NCBI GenBank assembly: GCA_023101885.1
Contig: JALPQD010000044.1
Coordinates: 9,329,565 to 9,393,564, forward strand
Direction: 5' to 3'
DNA: 64,000 bases
From: Typhlomys cinereus
Lineage: Eukaryota; Chordata; Mammalia; Rodentia; Platacanthomyidae
In this document: in pieces, positions 1-10,859 of the stretch
Position numbering within the stretch: the stretch's first letter is position 1
Layout of the letters: each line of letters begins with the position of its first letter
Notes under the pieces: generated by a model
The model's input: the letters and a program-made list of their open reading frames with translations, nothing else
What the model was told of the DNA's origin: nothing
Databases searched by the model: none
Made by a program: the position numbers and the translations under genes

Positions 1-666
1 TCTTATAATAAGACTCTATTTTAACAACTTTTTATCTCTGGCCAGGTGGTGACATCCAATTCCCATCAGGAAGGAGCAGCAAAATTAAAAAAATCAACAA
101 ACCATAATTCAGAATATCAGAGACTCTATATCAATCACCTGGAACCAGGCCAGCCTAATCTCTCCCCATCCTGAAGCTCAGGGAAATTTGTGGAAGACGG
201 GGTGGTAAGATTGTAAGAGCCTAAAGATGGGGAGGAGCAATGATATGCAAGATACGTTAGGGCCAAAGTAACATAATAGGATTTTGCATGACCTGTACAA
301 TGACCGACATATCATTGACCTCCCCCAAAGTCTAGCATGGATCACAGGCACTAGAATCCTTAGAGACAAGGGATTGACAGCCACAATAGTGTTCCTATAC
401 TGAAGAGGAACACAAGAAAGGGCTCTAGGTAATGCTACTGAGTCCTTACACATCATCAGAGAGGAAGACCCAGAGGGAAGTTTGACATTCACACTAAAGA
501 TGCCCCAGGGTTGGGAGGCCACTGGGAGAAAGGGAAGGAGGGGGGAAAGGAAGGGAAAAAGGGTGGAGAGAGCAAGGTGATCTGGGGAGGGATGAAGGGA
601 GGGAGGGGACGGGGTACCTATTAAGTTTGTATGAATGGAAAAAATAAATAAATACATTTTAAAAAA
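1..666 (+). mobile_element. L1 3' UTR fragment, cut by window edge
   Basis: The sequence matches, in the sense orientation, the 3' UTR present in all the younger L1 copies of this window. It runs from the segment beginning near 100 (AACAAACCATAATTCAG) through the G-rich purine tract at 520-612 and the terminal block TATTAAGTTTGTATGAATGG, and ends in an A-rich tail near 666. The 5' part lies outside the window. No coding sequence remains. Confidence 0.85.
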
Positions 667-668
667 TA

Positions 669-835
669 TGGTAGTGGTGCAAAGTTGGCTCAATGTGTAA
701 AGGCACTTACAATCAAACATGAAACGTGAGTTCACTTTCCAGAAGTCTCATGGTTAATGAGAACCAACTTCTAAAAGTTGTCCTCTGACCTACAAATATA
801 TCACCCTCTGCTCTTTACAAAACAAATAGAATAAA
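669..835 (+). mobile_element. Degenerate B3/B4-like SINE
   Basis: It has a tRNA-like head (TTGGCTCAATGTGTAAAGGCACTT) and a later block GTTGTCCTCTGACCT, which is typical of the rodent B2/B3/B4 SINE group. It follows directly on the L1 tail. The copy is old and lacks a clear target duplication. Confidence 0.5.
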
Positions 836-1936
836 ATAGAAAGAAATTCCTTTAAATTATTATATAGCTTTTTCACATACTCATTTTATTTTTTAAATTT
901 TATTAGGGTATGTTAACTGTTAGAAGTATAAAGTATTTAATTTAGATATTTCCATATATGCATATAATGTCCTATAATCATTTTTACTCAATTGCTGCTC
1001 TCTTATTCTCTCTTTTCCATCTACATCATTAATAGATCCCTTTTAAAGTTTTCATCCAATTTTTTTTCTAGATTTCAGGCATTACTAGAAACATACATGA
1101 TTGTCTTCAAGAAATGGACTTATTTGATTTAATATGATAACTAGCTCCATTTGAATAAATAAATGAAGCTAATGTACAATTTCATTGAATAACTTTTTCT
1201 TCAAAGAATATACCACTTTTATATGATTTTGTGTTGTAAGAATGATTTGTACGTTCTGAATAATAAACCCTTTTTGGTTCATCAGTTGCAACATTTTCTG
1301 CTATTTTGGGAAGTCTTTTAACAGAAAAGTTTATATATGTTGAATCAAATGTATGTTAATTTTGATCATTGTACCATTCCTTTTCTACTGTAAGTATGTA
1401 TTGTGTCTTATCATAGGAAACATCATTTAACCTAAGGCTATATATATAAATGTTTATGTATTTATTTATCAGTTTTACCAAGTGATTATAACTAAATAGG
1501 TCACAAATCCCATGAAGGCTTCCTTACAGTTCTTCAGATTCATAATTCCTCAAGGTCTAAAAGTTTTTATTGCATTTCATGTGCTTATGGTAGAACAATG
1601 GCTGGGTAGGTAAGATGTGGGTAATATGTCTATTCATATGTTTTCTTTCACAAAGCACATAGTTTTAGCTCTTACATTTTAAGTTCATGATCTATACTGA
1701 GTTAAATTTGATTTTATATTTATATCATGAAGTAAGAGTTAAACCAACACCAACTTGCCCAAATATTATCTGTCAAAAATGTATTTTATCAATTGATTTG
1801 TCAATCTTTCATCAGTTGACCAGATATATAAAGATTTATTTAGATACTAATTTATTACATTTCAGTTTTCATACAAGGTGCACAATATTTCAATTGCTAT
1901 CACTTTCCAATAAATTTTGAAATCTGGTAATCCAAA
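836..1936. other. AT-rich intergenic DNA, nothing recognised
   Basis: This 1.1-kb stretch is AT-rich with no repeat family, retrocopy or gene that I can recognise. Open runs, such as the one at 1687-1920, are short and of low complexity and are not supported as coding. Confidence 0.5.
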
Positions 1937-2450
1937 TCATTTTGTCTTCATGGCTTTATTGCATGAGTGCTCTACACTAGTCCAAGCTAAAAATCAGACC
2001 TCAAATGGTTACATTTTACAACTATAAGGCTTCTAAACTTGTGTGAAAGGGATAGACGGGAAGGGAAATTCTTCTCATTTCAAGGAATTCTTCACTTACA
2101 CTTTAGAGAACCACAAGCACTTAAAACTCAGGAGCTTTCAGCTGATTGTCCTTGGCCAGTCGGATCTCTATTAGGAACTGGCATATATTCTTACGCTGGT
2201 AACCCTGCTGCTGAATTACTTCTCCATAATATAGATGCCCAATTACATGATGTTGCAGATAAATTTCTTCTTAAATGACTTCACTAGTTTCTTTTTATTG
2301 TAATCATTAATGACCACATGGAAAATAGTGTCTCTTGTGTTTTCTCTGTTCAATTCTTATATAGATATCAATGCCAGTAGGAAGCAGATCATCACCTTTA
2401 CTTGCATCAACAAAGGGGTCCAAAGAGTGGAGGTTCTAGAAAGCTGACAT
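1937..2450 (-). pseudogene. EIF1: EIF1 processed pseudogene
   Basis: This is an intronless retrocopy of translation initiation factor eIF1 (SUI1 family), which in its intact form binds the 40S subunit and enforces start-codon fidelity. On the minus strand the start codon is at 2450-2448 and the natural stop at 2123-2121. Between them the copy follows eIF1 along its length, including the KGDDLLP block, the basic KKKF stretch and the C-terminal block ending NICQFLIEIRLAKD. A stop replaces codon 5 (2438-2436), and a short deletion in codons after KKKFICN near 2250-2262 shifts the frame. More stops lie near 2300. The eIF1 3' UTR follows, with a polyadenylation signal at 1960-1955. The 330-bp span is slightly shorter than the 113-codon gene. 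EIF1B is a less likely source because the C-terminus matches EIF1 better. The copy cannot encode eIF1. A poly(A) tail and target duplication were not clear. Confidence 0.88.
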
Positions 2451-2810
2451 AAGATATAATTAATTGTCCTTGGTGGACAGCTGCAGGGGAAGATGGGATA
2501 AAGAGAAAGGTCAGGGGAAAATGGACAGAGTGTTGGAAGCAAGGGGACTCCAGGGAAAGACAGCTGAATCCTCAGCAGCTCAGTGACTGGAAATGCTATA
2601 TGCTTCTCAACACTGGTTTTTACATTCTAGACTTCATGTTTCCATATGAATTTCTACATCATAATAGCATGCAACTAACATTCACTGTTAGCAACAATAA
2701 CAAAAAGCAATAGGAATTTCCTTACTGCAGGTCACAACAATCTCCTGGTCTCCAAAAGTCCACAGACATATGCACCAGGAATGACATTGTGATTATGTAT
2801 TTTAGGGAAT
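2451..2810. other. Intergenic DNA, nothing recognised
   Basis: This 360-bp stretch separates the EIF1 retrocopy from the next L1 tail. No repeat family or coding potential was recognised. Confidence 0.4.
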
Positions 2811-3300
2811 CTTTTTTAATTTAATTTTATTTTTATCTAGTTATACAAGCTCAATGGGTAGGTACCTTAAGCCCTCCCTTCCCCTTTCCCCTCCTCTCTC
2901 TCAACCCCTCTGTTGTCTTCCCATCCCCTCTCTCCCATTCTCCTCTCTCCTCCATCTTCTCTCTCCCATCCCTTTCTCTCTTCCCCTTTCCTCCCTCACT
3001 CTCTTCTCTTGGTGTTTTCTGCCTGCTTCATCCCAGGTTCTAGAACATCCACTTGCATAGGTATTGAATTTTGCTCATCTATGCTAGTGAGGGTTCAGGA
3101 TTCTGTGAAATAGCTTGGGGTTCCTTCTTGGGCCACCTGTTAATATGAAAACCCTATTGTATTTGTGTAACCCCTTGTCTCTAAGGATCTTACTGTCTGA
3201 AGCCTTCTCCCCCTGTGATCTTTGCTAGTCTATGGCAGCTTGTTGACATGTCAGCCATTGTGCAGGTCAGGCAAGGTCAAATCACATTGCAGCAATATCC
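2811..3300 (-). mobile_element. L1 3' UTR fragment (antisense)
   Basis: The reverse complement shows the L1 3' end: a T-rich stretch at 2811-2838 marks the tail, then TATACAAGCTCAATGGG, a 150-bp C/T-rich tract (complement of the G-rich tract) and the 3' UTR up to about 3300. It belongs to an older subfamily than the copies near 8.7 and 61 kb (GCTCAATGG instead of ACTTAATAG). Confidence 0.8.
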
Positions 3301-3639
3301 ACAACGTTTATAATAATAGTGAGAAAACAAGGTCTTATTTGTCTTAAAACCTGAGGTGAAAAACCTAACTGACTTTAATCACGTCTCTTTCTAATTTTTT
3401 TATTTTAAATTAAAATTACAATGGATTTTTGTTTTCTACCCAGATTACAGTATTCCATCCCCTCTTCCTTTTACTGATAATCTTTTTCCTTATAAGCTTC
3501 CATTCTATTTCAGTGCCCCTTCTTCTGTATGTAACCCAAAGTTCAATTAACGTTGTCTGCCTTTCTCTTGAATGTACCTACAAGCAGTATTTCAGTGGCA
3601 GTACCACTGATGCATGGAGGATCTATAGTCAGCATTGAC

Positions 3640-3860
3640 CACCCATTGTTGATTGCTCCGAGAGGGGTAAGACCCCTCATTCCTCATTCATTATGTAGTG
3701 ATACTGGGTCCAATCTCATATAGTGGCCACAAGTCATAGGAAAGAGCACACTGCCCATTCGTTAGTATACGTGGCAACCCACTAACTTTTAATTAATTAT
3801 CTTTATTGTAAACTTAGCTGTAGTACATTCACTGTTGTGATTTTATATCTAAGGAGTAAT
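3640..3860. mobile_element. Old L1-type 3' UTR remnant
   Basis: The block around GGAAAGAGCACACTGCCCAT recurs in diverged form near 5142-5160. Both are probably pieces of one old L1 3' UTR family. The boundaries are uncertain. Confidence 0.35.
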
Positions 3861-4011
3861 ATTTGGTGGTGTTCCACATCCTAATCTGTTTCTGATATTC
3901 TATCATTTCCTCCACGATGTTCCTTGAACTTTGGGGAGGAAGAATGGAATTTCTTAGAATGGCTCATTTATGTTCAAATACTCTATAATAACTTACTCTC
4001 TTTTCATTGAA

Positions 4012-4263
4012 AATTAAGTTGGGTATTACCTGTATACTTCTTCCCAGACTGGCTTTCATATATCAGTAATAACATGAAGCCTGTGAGGGAGAAAAACCAT
4101 CAAAAGTTTTGCTCAGCTATGAGTCTTGCAATCTAAAATGAGAACCAGACTGAAAGAGCCTATCAGTGGATGAATGATATTAGGCAAGCCAATTGCTTTC
4201 TGATTCAATTTGAGGTACATTCAACAAGAGGGAACTCTTGGCCAGTACTTTAAACTTGACTAA
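4012..4263 (+). repeat. 252-bp direct repeat, copy A
   Basis: This segment is repeated at 4861-5112 without any indel and with about six substitutions over 252 bases (about 97.6% identity by my count). The flanks on both sides differ. It is not a family I recognise, and no other copy is seen in the window. Confidence 0.9.
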
Positions 4264-4860
4264 TCAATTCTACTTCTCAGGTCAGAATGTGTACACACTT
4301 CTAGGCATACAATATTCTAGGAAACACCTCATACCTCCAAGATCCTTCCTTACTTCACTTATTGAGAAAGCACAAGATTAATTTAATTCTTTCAGTTCTC
4401 CAGAGATTAAAATCTCATAGCTAGATGATAAGAATTTAGCACATGTCAATATGTAGACATGGAGATGGAATGATTCACATTGAAATGAAAACTGAAGATC
4501 AGGTAGAATTGGAGTGAGGATAGGATAATTAACACTAAGGAGGTATGAAAGAGCTATGTGAAAAACCTACTATATTATTATATTATTTAAAAACACAATA
4601 AAAATTGAAGTGGTGTTATCCTACAATGGGATTTACAAATAGAGGGATAATAAAGATATTTAAAATTACTTTGATGTTCCTTTCAGACACTGCAGTTGAT
4701 TAAACAAAATTATCCTTACCTACACAAAAGCTGCTGGTGCAGGAATACCAGTTGCCCATAGGAAACTATCTGATATTACAATTGCTCTTAGTTTCCCACT
4801 AGAACATGATGGTATTTGCTATTTCTGAAGTCACCAAATGCTTGTTACAGGACATGAAGA
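4264..4860. other. Spacer between the 252-bp repeats
   Basis: This 597-bp AT-rich segment lies between the two copies. No gene or known repeat was recognised in it. Confidence 0.5.
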
Positions 4861-5112
4861 AATTAAGTTGGGTATTACCTGTACACTTCTTCCCAGACTG
4901 GCTTTCATATATCAGTAATAATATGAAGCCTGTGAGGGAGAAAAACCATCAAAAGTTTTGCCCAGCTATGAGTCTTGCAATCTAAAATGAGAACCAGACT
5001 GAAAGAACATATCAGTGGATGAATGATATTAGGCAAGCCAATTGCTTTCTGATTCAATTTGAGGTACATTCAACAAGAGGGAACTCCTGGCCAGTACTTT
5101 AAACTTGACTAA
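4861..5112 (+). repeat. 252-bp direct repeat, copy B
   Basis: This is the second copy of the segment at 4012-4263, in the same orientation. It joins abruptly to L1-like 3' UTR sequence at 5113. Confidence 0.9.
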
Positions 5113-5650
5113 AGACCCATAGATGGGGAGGCCATAGACTGTAGGAAATAGCACACTACCATTTTATTAAGTGGACATGGCAACTGACTGCCTTCTAAAT
5201 GTTTATCATCAAATCAATAGATTAGTGTAGCTCTCAAATTTCATTCATAAAGCTTCTCTTTTTTTGCAGTGGATGTCCTAAACAGAGCATCCTAAATCCT
5301 TTTTCCTCCAAGGTTCATTTCAGAAGAGGTGACAGAAAGAAAGAATATAGGAATACCTGGGGAGGGATAGTATCAAACAGTGACTTCTTGACATAAGGCC
5401 ATTACAAATACAAACTCACTCACTGAAACTGTGTTCAGTTGCACAAAATCCACATAATACTGTACTCACTAATATTGCATCAGGAATAGGGGAAGAGTTC
5501 ATAAGGCCCTACCCCTCTCTGATAGACTATCAATGGCTGTGCTGCATTGGGGGGAAGTGGCTTCAATGGTGATGTCATTTCTATATCACTTGTACTGCAG
5601 CAAGTGCCTAGTAGCATGCTAATACAGGCAACCCATGTTAAACTCAGTGG
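5113..5650 (+). mobile_element. Old L1 3' UTR, sense
   Basis: The order of blocks (CTTCTCTTTTTTTGCAGTGG, then CACAAAATCCACATAATACTG, then CCCTACCCCTCTCTGATAG, then GGGGGGAAGTGGCTTCAATG) resembles the 3' UTR of an older rodent L1 lineage. It ends at the GA/GACA microsatellite at 5657. It does not encode protein. Confidence 0.5.
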
Positions 5651-5655
5651 AACAC

Positions 5656-5656
<1 letters not shown>

Positions 5657-5696
<40 letters not shown>

Positions 5697-5697
5697 G
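5657..5697 (+). repeat. (GA)n(GACA)n microsatellite
   Basis: About seven GA units are followed by five to six GACA units, next to an old L1 3' UTR. Confidence 0.9.
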
Positions 5698-6054
5698 AAC
5701 ATAAAGAAGAAGCAGATTCTCAATGTGCAAAGGATATGAGTGAGATAGAATAATATATAGAGAATGACAAAAAGAAGTCATTGTACACACGTGCAAAACT
5801 ATCAGTGAATAAAAAAGAAACTGAAGGTTAATAAGCTCTAAGTATTCATGGATATGAAGAAGATGGCAGATACAGAGCTATGTATACGCTATGGTTTTAA
5901 CTTAGAAGTGCACAATAAAAAAAGAAAAAAGATCACTAATACTAGAATAATTTAGCACTCAACAAAAAAATTCTTATATATGAAGTTGTAAAAACACTAT
6001 TGAGTGGAATAAGGTCACGATGTGGTTGTCCTTGTGTGTACATGTATGGTCTTG

Positions 6055-6225
6055 ATTGGAAGACTTATTGGGCCAGATAAACCTGCTTATACAGTCAAGT
6101 CTGAATACCTACATGATGGAAGCAGAAAAGTGATTTTATGATATTGTCCTCTGATCTCCACAAGCATATCAGAGCATGTAAAACCACATTGCACCACCCC
6201 CACAAATCAAGTAAAAGTTTTCAAA
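6055..6225 (+). mobile_element. Degenerate B3/B4-like SINE
   Basis: The block ATTGTCCTCTGATCTCCACA followed by GCATATCAGAGCATG matches the 3' half of the rodent B3/B4 SINE group. The 5' half is strongly decayed. Confidence 0.45.
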
Positions 6226-8641
6226 AAAGGTGTTAATCATTTGGCATGTGTAGTTCTAATGGAAAAATGAGGGACAAAGACAAAATTTTGCAAATATTTA
6301 GTCAAATAGACAGTAGATGTTCATTGTTCTGTGGAAGCCTGTGAGGTACAAGACAGCCAACATTTAAGTGGCTTCTTCAGAGGAACTGATTATAGATAAA
6401 TTTATTTTGGGTGAAAACCATGCAAATTAGGGTTATGGAAGACAAAGAAAGGATTAGCAATTAGAGATCGGGACTCCTAAAGGAATCAAAACAAGTTGAT
6501 ACTTCACAGAGAATATATTAGGAATTGTGCTTTCCATCAATAGATGTGAACGCTGTATTATTTTTTCATGGCTCTTTGTATCAGTGACTTCATCTATTTT
6601 AAAATGCAATCCATATACCTGCAAAATGGGATTTTGAAGAATTAAAAACTTAAAAGGAAAAAATGGGACTTAGAAGCAAACTCTACAAGGAAAACAATGG
6701 GATAGGAAAAATGAAACAGCTGAAATTCAAGGGAAAATGGCCAGAATGAAAAGTCATTTTCAGCTTAGAATCTCCTTTTAATGTACTTTGATGCTAAGCG
6801 AGACCACAGTGCTCCTTGTGTAGACATTAATGTGCTTTTAGTTCAGGTTTTTTCATGGCTTTAAAGTTACATTCAGTACACACCAACCTTGCTTCAGAGA
6901 GTCGATGTGTTCACAGCGCCACCTACCTTCCAGAGAAATAGAAATACTAAAAGAAAGGTTGTTTAAACATTATAACCCCCTTAGTAGCCCCCCACACCCC
7001 CCCCCACACACACACACATACAAGAGCCAGGAAACATCCTGGAAGGGGAAGCAGTAAGCTTCTAAACCCTGAAAGTGTGTGTGTGGGGGTGTGTGACTGA
7101 ATAGTGAATTCATGAATTCACTGCTGCTACATATATTTCCACAAAAACTACATGGGAATTGTTCTATCACCATTTCACCATGGAAGAGAAAAGTCTCAAA
7201 AGGTCCCATGCCTCCCTCAGAGACTGATGAGGACTACTATTGATAGAGCAAGGATAGAAGATGCCTTCCTCAATGGTATACCCACTGACAGATGATTCAT
7301 GTTCCAGCAAGTACTCAGGCACATGACATCAAAGGCAAGCCAGATGAAACCCTTTGGCGCTCACTTGCAGCAAGATTTAAAAATAGGAGTTTGACAGGGA
7401 ATCAAAAGAGTATTGTAATGGGAAGCAGAGGGGGAATGGGATTGGAGATCAAGGTAGGAAAAGAAAAGTACACTATATAAAATAAAAGAGCAGTCCAGAC
7501 ACTGATTATTGTGTTCACCTCAGAGGGAATTTTGAAATACTTAATTTGAAACTAAAGCATAATAGATAGTTGCTGAATTGAAAGGATTTCCTATTCATGT
7601 TTTTTTTTTCTGAAAATGGAAATCACTGGCCAATACTGACTTTTCCCAACATTTCTTACCAGAGTGCAAATAATATAAAGACCAGTGTGAATATCGTCTA
7701 GCTGATTTATTTCATTTTCAAGTATGGAGGAAATTAAGTATGTTACCATGAGCAGGTGAAGCTAATTTAGATAATCTTGTAATATGTCCTTTATACCTGA
7801 CCAAGGTCTGTGTGTGTTTCCATAAACACTTTTCCATTCTTCTATACTAAGGTAAACAAGATGAAGGGGACCTCTCAAACTAAAACTACACAAGTTGTTA
7901 TCATTTAACATTTCCCAGTTCACTAGAGTGGCCAGGTATGTCTACTGCAGTTTATGGGTAGTGCAGTTTCTGTTAGCAGCCCACTACTATGACAAGCTTC
8001 AAGGTAGGCCTTGGAGCTTCTGGACAGTTGGCCAGTTGAGCATGTACCAATTTTCAAAGTTTCTGGAGAGCAAGTTGGGAATGGTGAGGGAGACCTAAGG
8101 ACTCTGCTTCTGCAACATCAGGTCCAGGAAGAGGTGCTGAGTGGTGCTCTTTCCTTGGTTTTCCTTTTCTGAGTTTACCGGACAGCCAGGAAATTTCTTA
8201 CAAAATATCACCTAGAAACGTTTGCTCTTCAGGTATCCTGGGATTGTTTTGTTCTTGCTCTTTCATTTTGATTTAGACTTCAGGTTGGTTAGATTTTGTG
8301 GGTTTTTTTGGGGGGGGGTTCTTTGTTTCCCACAAAAATATCTGGTGTTTGCTTTCCAAAATGTCCACTTGTCTTTTATATATGATTATAATAGCTCAAA
8401 ACCACAATATTTATCCTTCTTTACAAAATTAGATTTCATTTTTTATTTTGCATTATTTTAGTATTGGTTGTTCTTTTGTATGTTGATTTTGTTTTCTATG
8501 TTTCCCAAACACTTTCACAAAAGGAGACTTAAAGATATGTTACCAGTGAAGAAAATGGGAGAAAAAAAGTCCTGAGCTTTGAACTCAGTGACAAAATTAT
8601 ACTAGAAGTAATAGGACTGCAGCATTTCCTCATAAAATGTT
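6226..8641. other. Intergenic DNA with short simple repeats
   Basis: No gene or recognisable mobile element was found in these 2.4 kb. There is a C/CA tract at 6988-7019, a GT/G tract at 7075-7098 and a G run near 8309. Short open segments (for example 7895-8098) have no recognisable product. Confidence 0.4.
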
Positions 8642-8656
8642 GGTCAGAGAGGTCTT

Positions 8657-10719
8657 TTTTAATTTTTTTATTTTTTCCACTCACACAAACTTAATAGGTA
8701 CCCTGGTCCCCTCCCTCCCTCCACTCTTCTCCAAATCCCCTTGTTCCCTCCCCTTTCCTTTCCCCCCTTCCTCCCTTTCTCCCAATGCCCCCTTCCCCCT
8801 CCATCCTTGGGGCATCCTTTAGTGTGAATGTCAAACTTCCCCTTGGTCTTCCTCTCTGATGATGTATAAGGACTCAGTATCATTGCCTAGAGCCCTTTCT
8901 TGTGTTCCCCTTTAGTACAGGAACACTATTATTTAGTATAGCAACACTATCATTGCTCCTCCCCATCTTTAGGCTCTTACAATCTTACCACCACCTCTTC
9001 GACAAATTTCCCTGAGCTTTAGGATTGGGAGAGATTAGGCTGGCCTGGTTTCAGGTGATTAATGTAGGGTCTCTGATATCCTGAATTATGGTTTGTTGGG
9101 TTTTTTTTTCAGTTTTGCTGTTCCTGCACCTCTCTTGGCTCCATCCTGATCAGTATTGGATGTCTCCTCCTACCCAGAGATAGATTAGATTCAAAGGTAG
9201 ATGGAATAAGAGTAGGAGACCTCAGTGAGGCTGGGGTCCCATTTGCAGGGTGATTACCATCTATCTGCCAGACTCTATGCCCTCCCTGACTGGTTAGATC
9301 AAACCCCCTTCAGTTGCAAGTGACCTGGATGGAATGTCTGTGAGCTTAACCAGATGTCTCACTACTTACTTGCAGTACTTGATGGCCTATTTTCTCTGCT
9401 GTAGCATGATCCCCTCTCTCCTTGTTTCTGGCGGGGCCCTCCTTCCCCTTCCCTCCTATTTATAATCTTTGCAATTACTCTAGATATTACAGAGTTTTAT
9501 CTTTGAGTATGTCACTAAGTGGGTTTGGTACTAGGATCCACCTATTAGGGAGAACATATGGCACTTAATTTTCTGTGTCTGGGATACTTCACTCAATATA
9601 ATTTTTTCTAGCTCCATCTATTTCCCAGATAATTTCATTAATTCATCTTTTTGATGGCTGAGTAGTATTCCGTTGTATAAATGTACCACATTTTCCTTAT
9701 CCACTCATCAACTGTTGGGCATTTGGGTTGATTCCATGACTTTGCTATTGTAAACACTGCTGCTATGAACTTGGTCGTGCTTGTGCCATTGAGGTGAATT
9801 TTTGCTGTATGGGAGATTATTCCCAAAAGTGGAATAGTAGGGTCATATGGCATTCAATCTTTAACTTTTTTAATTATTTATTCAATTGTGTGTGCGTGTG
9901 TGTATGCGTGTGTGTATGTGTAGAACCAAGGGTGAATTCGGGAATCATCGTGGACTGTTTCTACCTCCTCTTTTTGCTCTGCCCCGAGATTCACAGGCTC
10001 CTCCCACCAGGACCAGAAATACAGGCCGCCTCCTGCTTCCCGCTTTCGTCCCGTGTTTGTACGTGGGATTTGGGATCCAAACTTGGGACCCTCTGCTTGC
10101 AAGGCAGAGGCTTAACCCCTGAGCCATCTCTCCGGCCCATCAATCTTTAACTTTTTAAAGAATCGCCAGACTGCTCGTCAGAGTGATTACATAAACCTGC
10201 ATTCCCACCAGCAATATAGGATAGTTCCCTTCATCACCACATCCTTTCCAGCATTTGGTGTTATTTGTATTGTGGATTTTTGCCATCCTGACTGGGAGTG
10301 AGATGATATCTCAGGGAGGTTTTGATTTGCATTTCCCTGATGGCTAAGGATGCGGAGCATTTTTTAAGATATTTGTTAGACATTTCAATTTCATCACTAG
10401 AAAAGTTTCTTTTGAGTTCCAAGGCCCATTTTTTAATTGGGTCATTTATCTCCTTGGTATTTAGTTTTTTAAGTTCTTTGTGCACTCTAGATAATAAAGC
10501 TCTACCAGATATGTGGTTAGTGAAGATTTTCTCCCATTCTATGGGTTGCCTTTTATCAATCTCTTTATCTCAACAGAAGCTCTTTAATTTCATAAAATCC
10601 CATCTGTTGAGCGTTGGTTCTAGTGTCTATGCTATTGGATTTCTGATTAGGAACTGTTGGCCTAGTCCAATCAGCTCAAGGGAGTTCCCTACCCTTTCAA
10701 CTAAAGCTTTTATAGTCTC
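8657..10719 (-). mobile_element. 5'-truncated L1 insertion with SINE inside
   Basis: This L1 lies on the minus strand. Its 15-bp target duplication is at 8642-8656 and 10720-10734 (GGTCAGAGAGGTCTT, with one mismatch). The 3' tail is at the low-coordinate end (T-rich from 8657), followed by the G-rich tract (8698-8810, seen as C/T), the 3' UTR (to about 9600) and the C-terminal part of ORF2 (about 9640-10719). The ORF2 remnant carries the usual terminal reverse transcriptase-protein block (for example SAIKK near its end) and is broken by the SINE at 9871-10139. Part of the 3' UTR near 8935 is deleted relative to the copies at 61 and 46 kb. The truncated element is dead. Confidence 0.92.
9871..10139 (-). 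mobile_element. tRNA-derived SINE in L1 ORF2
   Basis: This is a copy of the window's abundant SINE in reverse: its tail (CA repeat, AATTGAATAAAT) is at the left and its tRNA-like head (GGAGAGATGGCTCAGGGGTT in sense) ends at 10139. The 17-bp target duplication TCAATCTTTAACTTTTT is at 9854-9870 and 10140-10156. An SINE occupies the identical position in the L1 at 46.4-48.3 kb. The head has A- and B-box-like blocks (TGGCTCAGGGGTTAAG and GTTTGGATCC type), consistent with internal RNA polymerase III initiation. Confidence 0.92.
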
Positions 10720-10859
10720 GGTTAGAGAGGTCTTCAAGTCTCTCAAATATTATAGGCTTTTGCCATTGCTCTTGGTTGCTCTCTAAAAACTATCAGTAAG
10801 ACCCTATTACTGAATATGCAACACAAATGGATCATAGAATATGGGAAAAATACATTAAC

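Noticed and set aside
178..735. 185-codon minus-strand open frame
   Set aside because: It runs through an L1 3' UTR and its C/T-rich tract, so the Pro/Ser-rich translation is a product of composition.
2039..2278. 79-codon plus-strand frame as a gene
   Set aside because: It is the antisense shadow of the EIF1 retropseudogene.
9638..9853. Intact L1 ORF2 protein
   Set aside because: Only the C-terminal 71 codons are open; the element is 5'-truncated and split by a SINE.
9794..10150. 118-codon frame and its overlaps
   Set aside because: They cross the SINE body and its GT tail inside L1 ORF2; no independent gene.
10322..10786. 154-codon plus-strand frame
   Set aside because: It is the antisense of L1 ORF2; the coding strand of that segment is minus.
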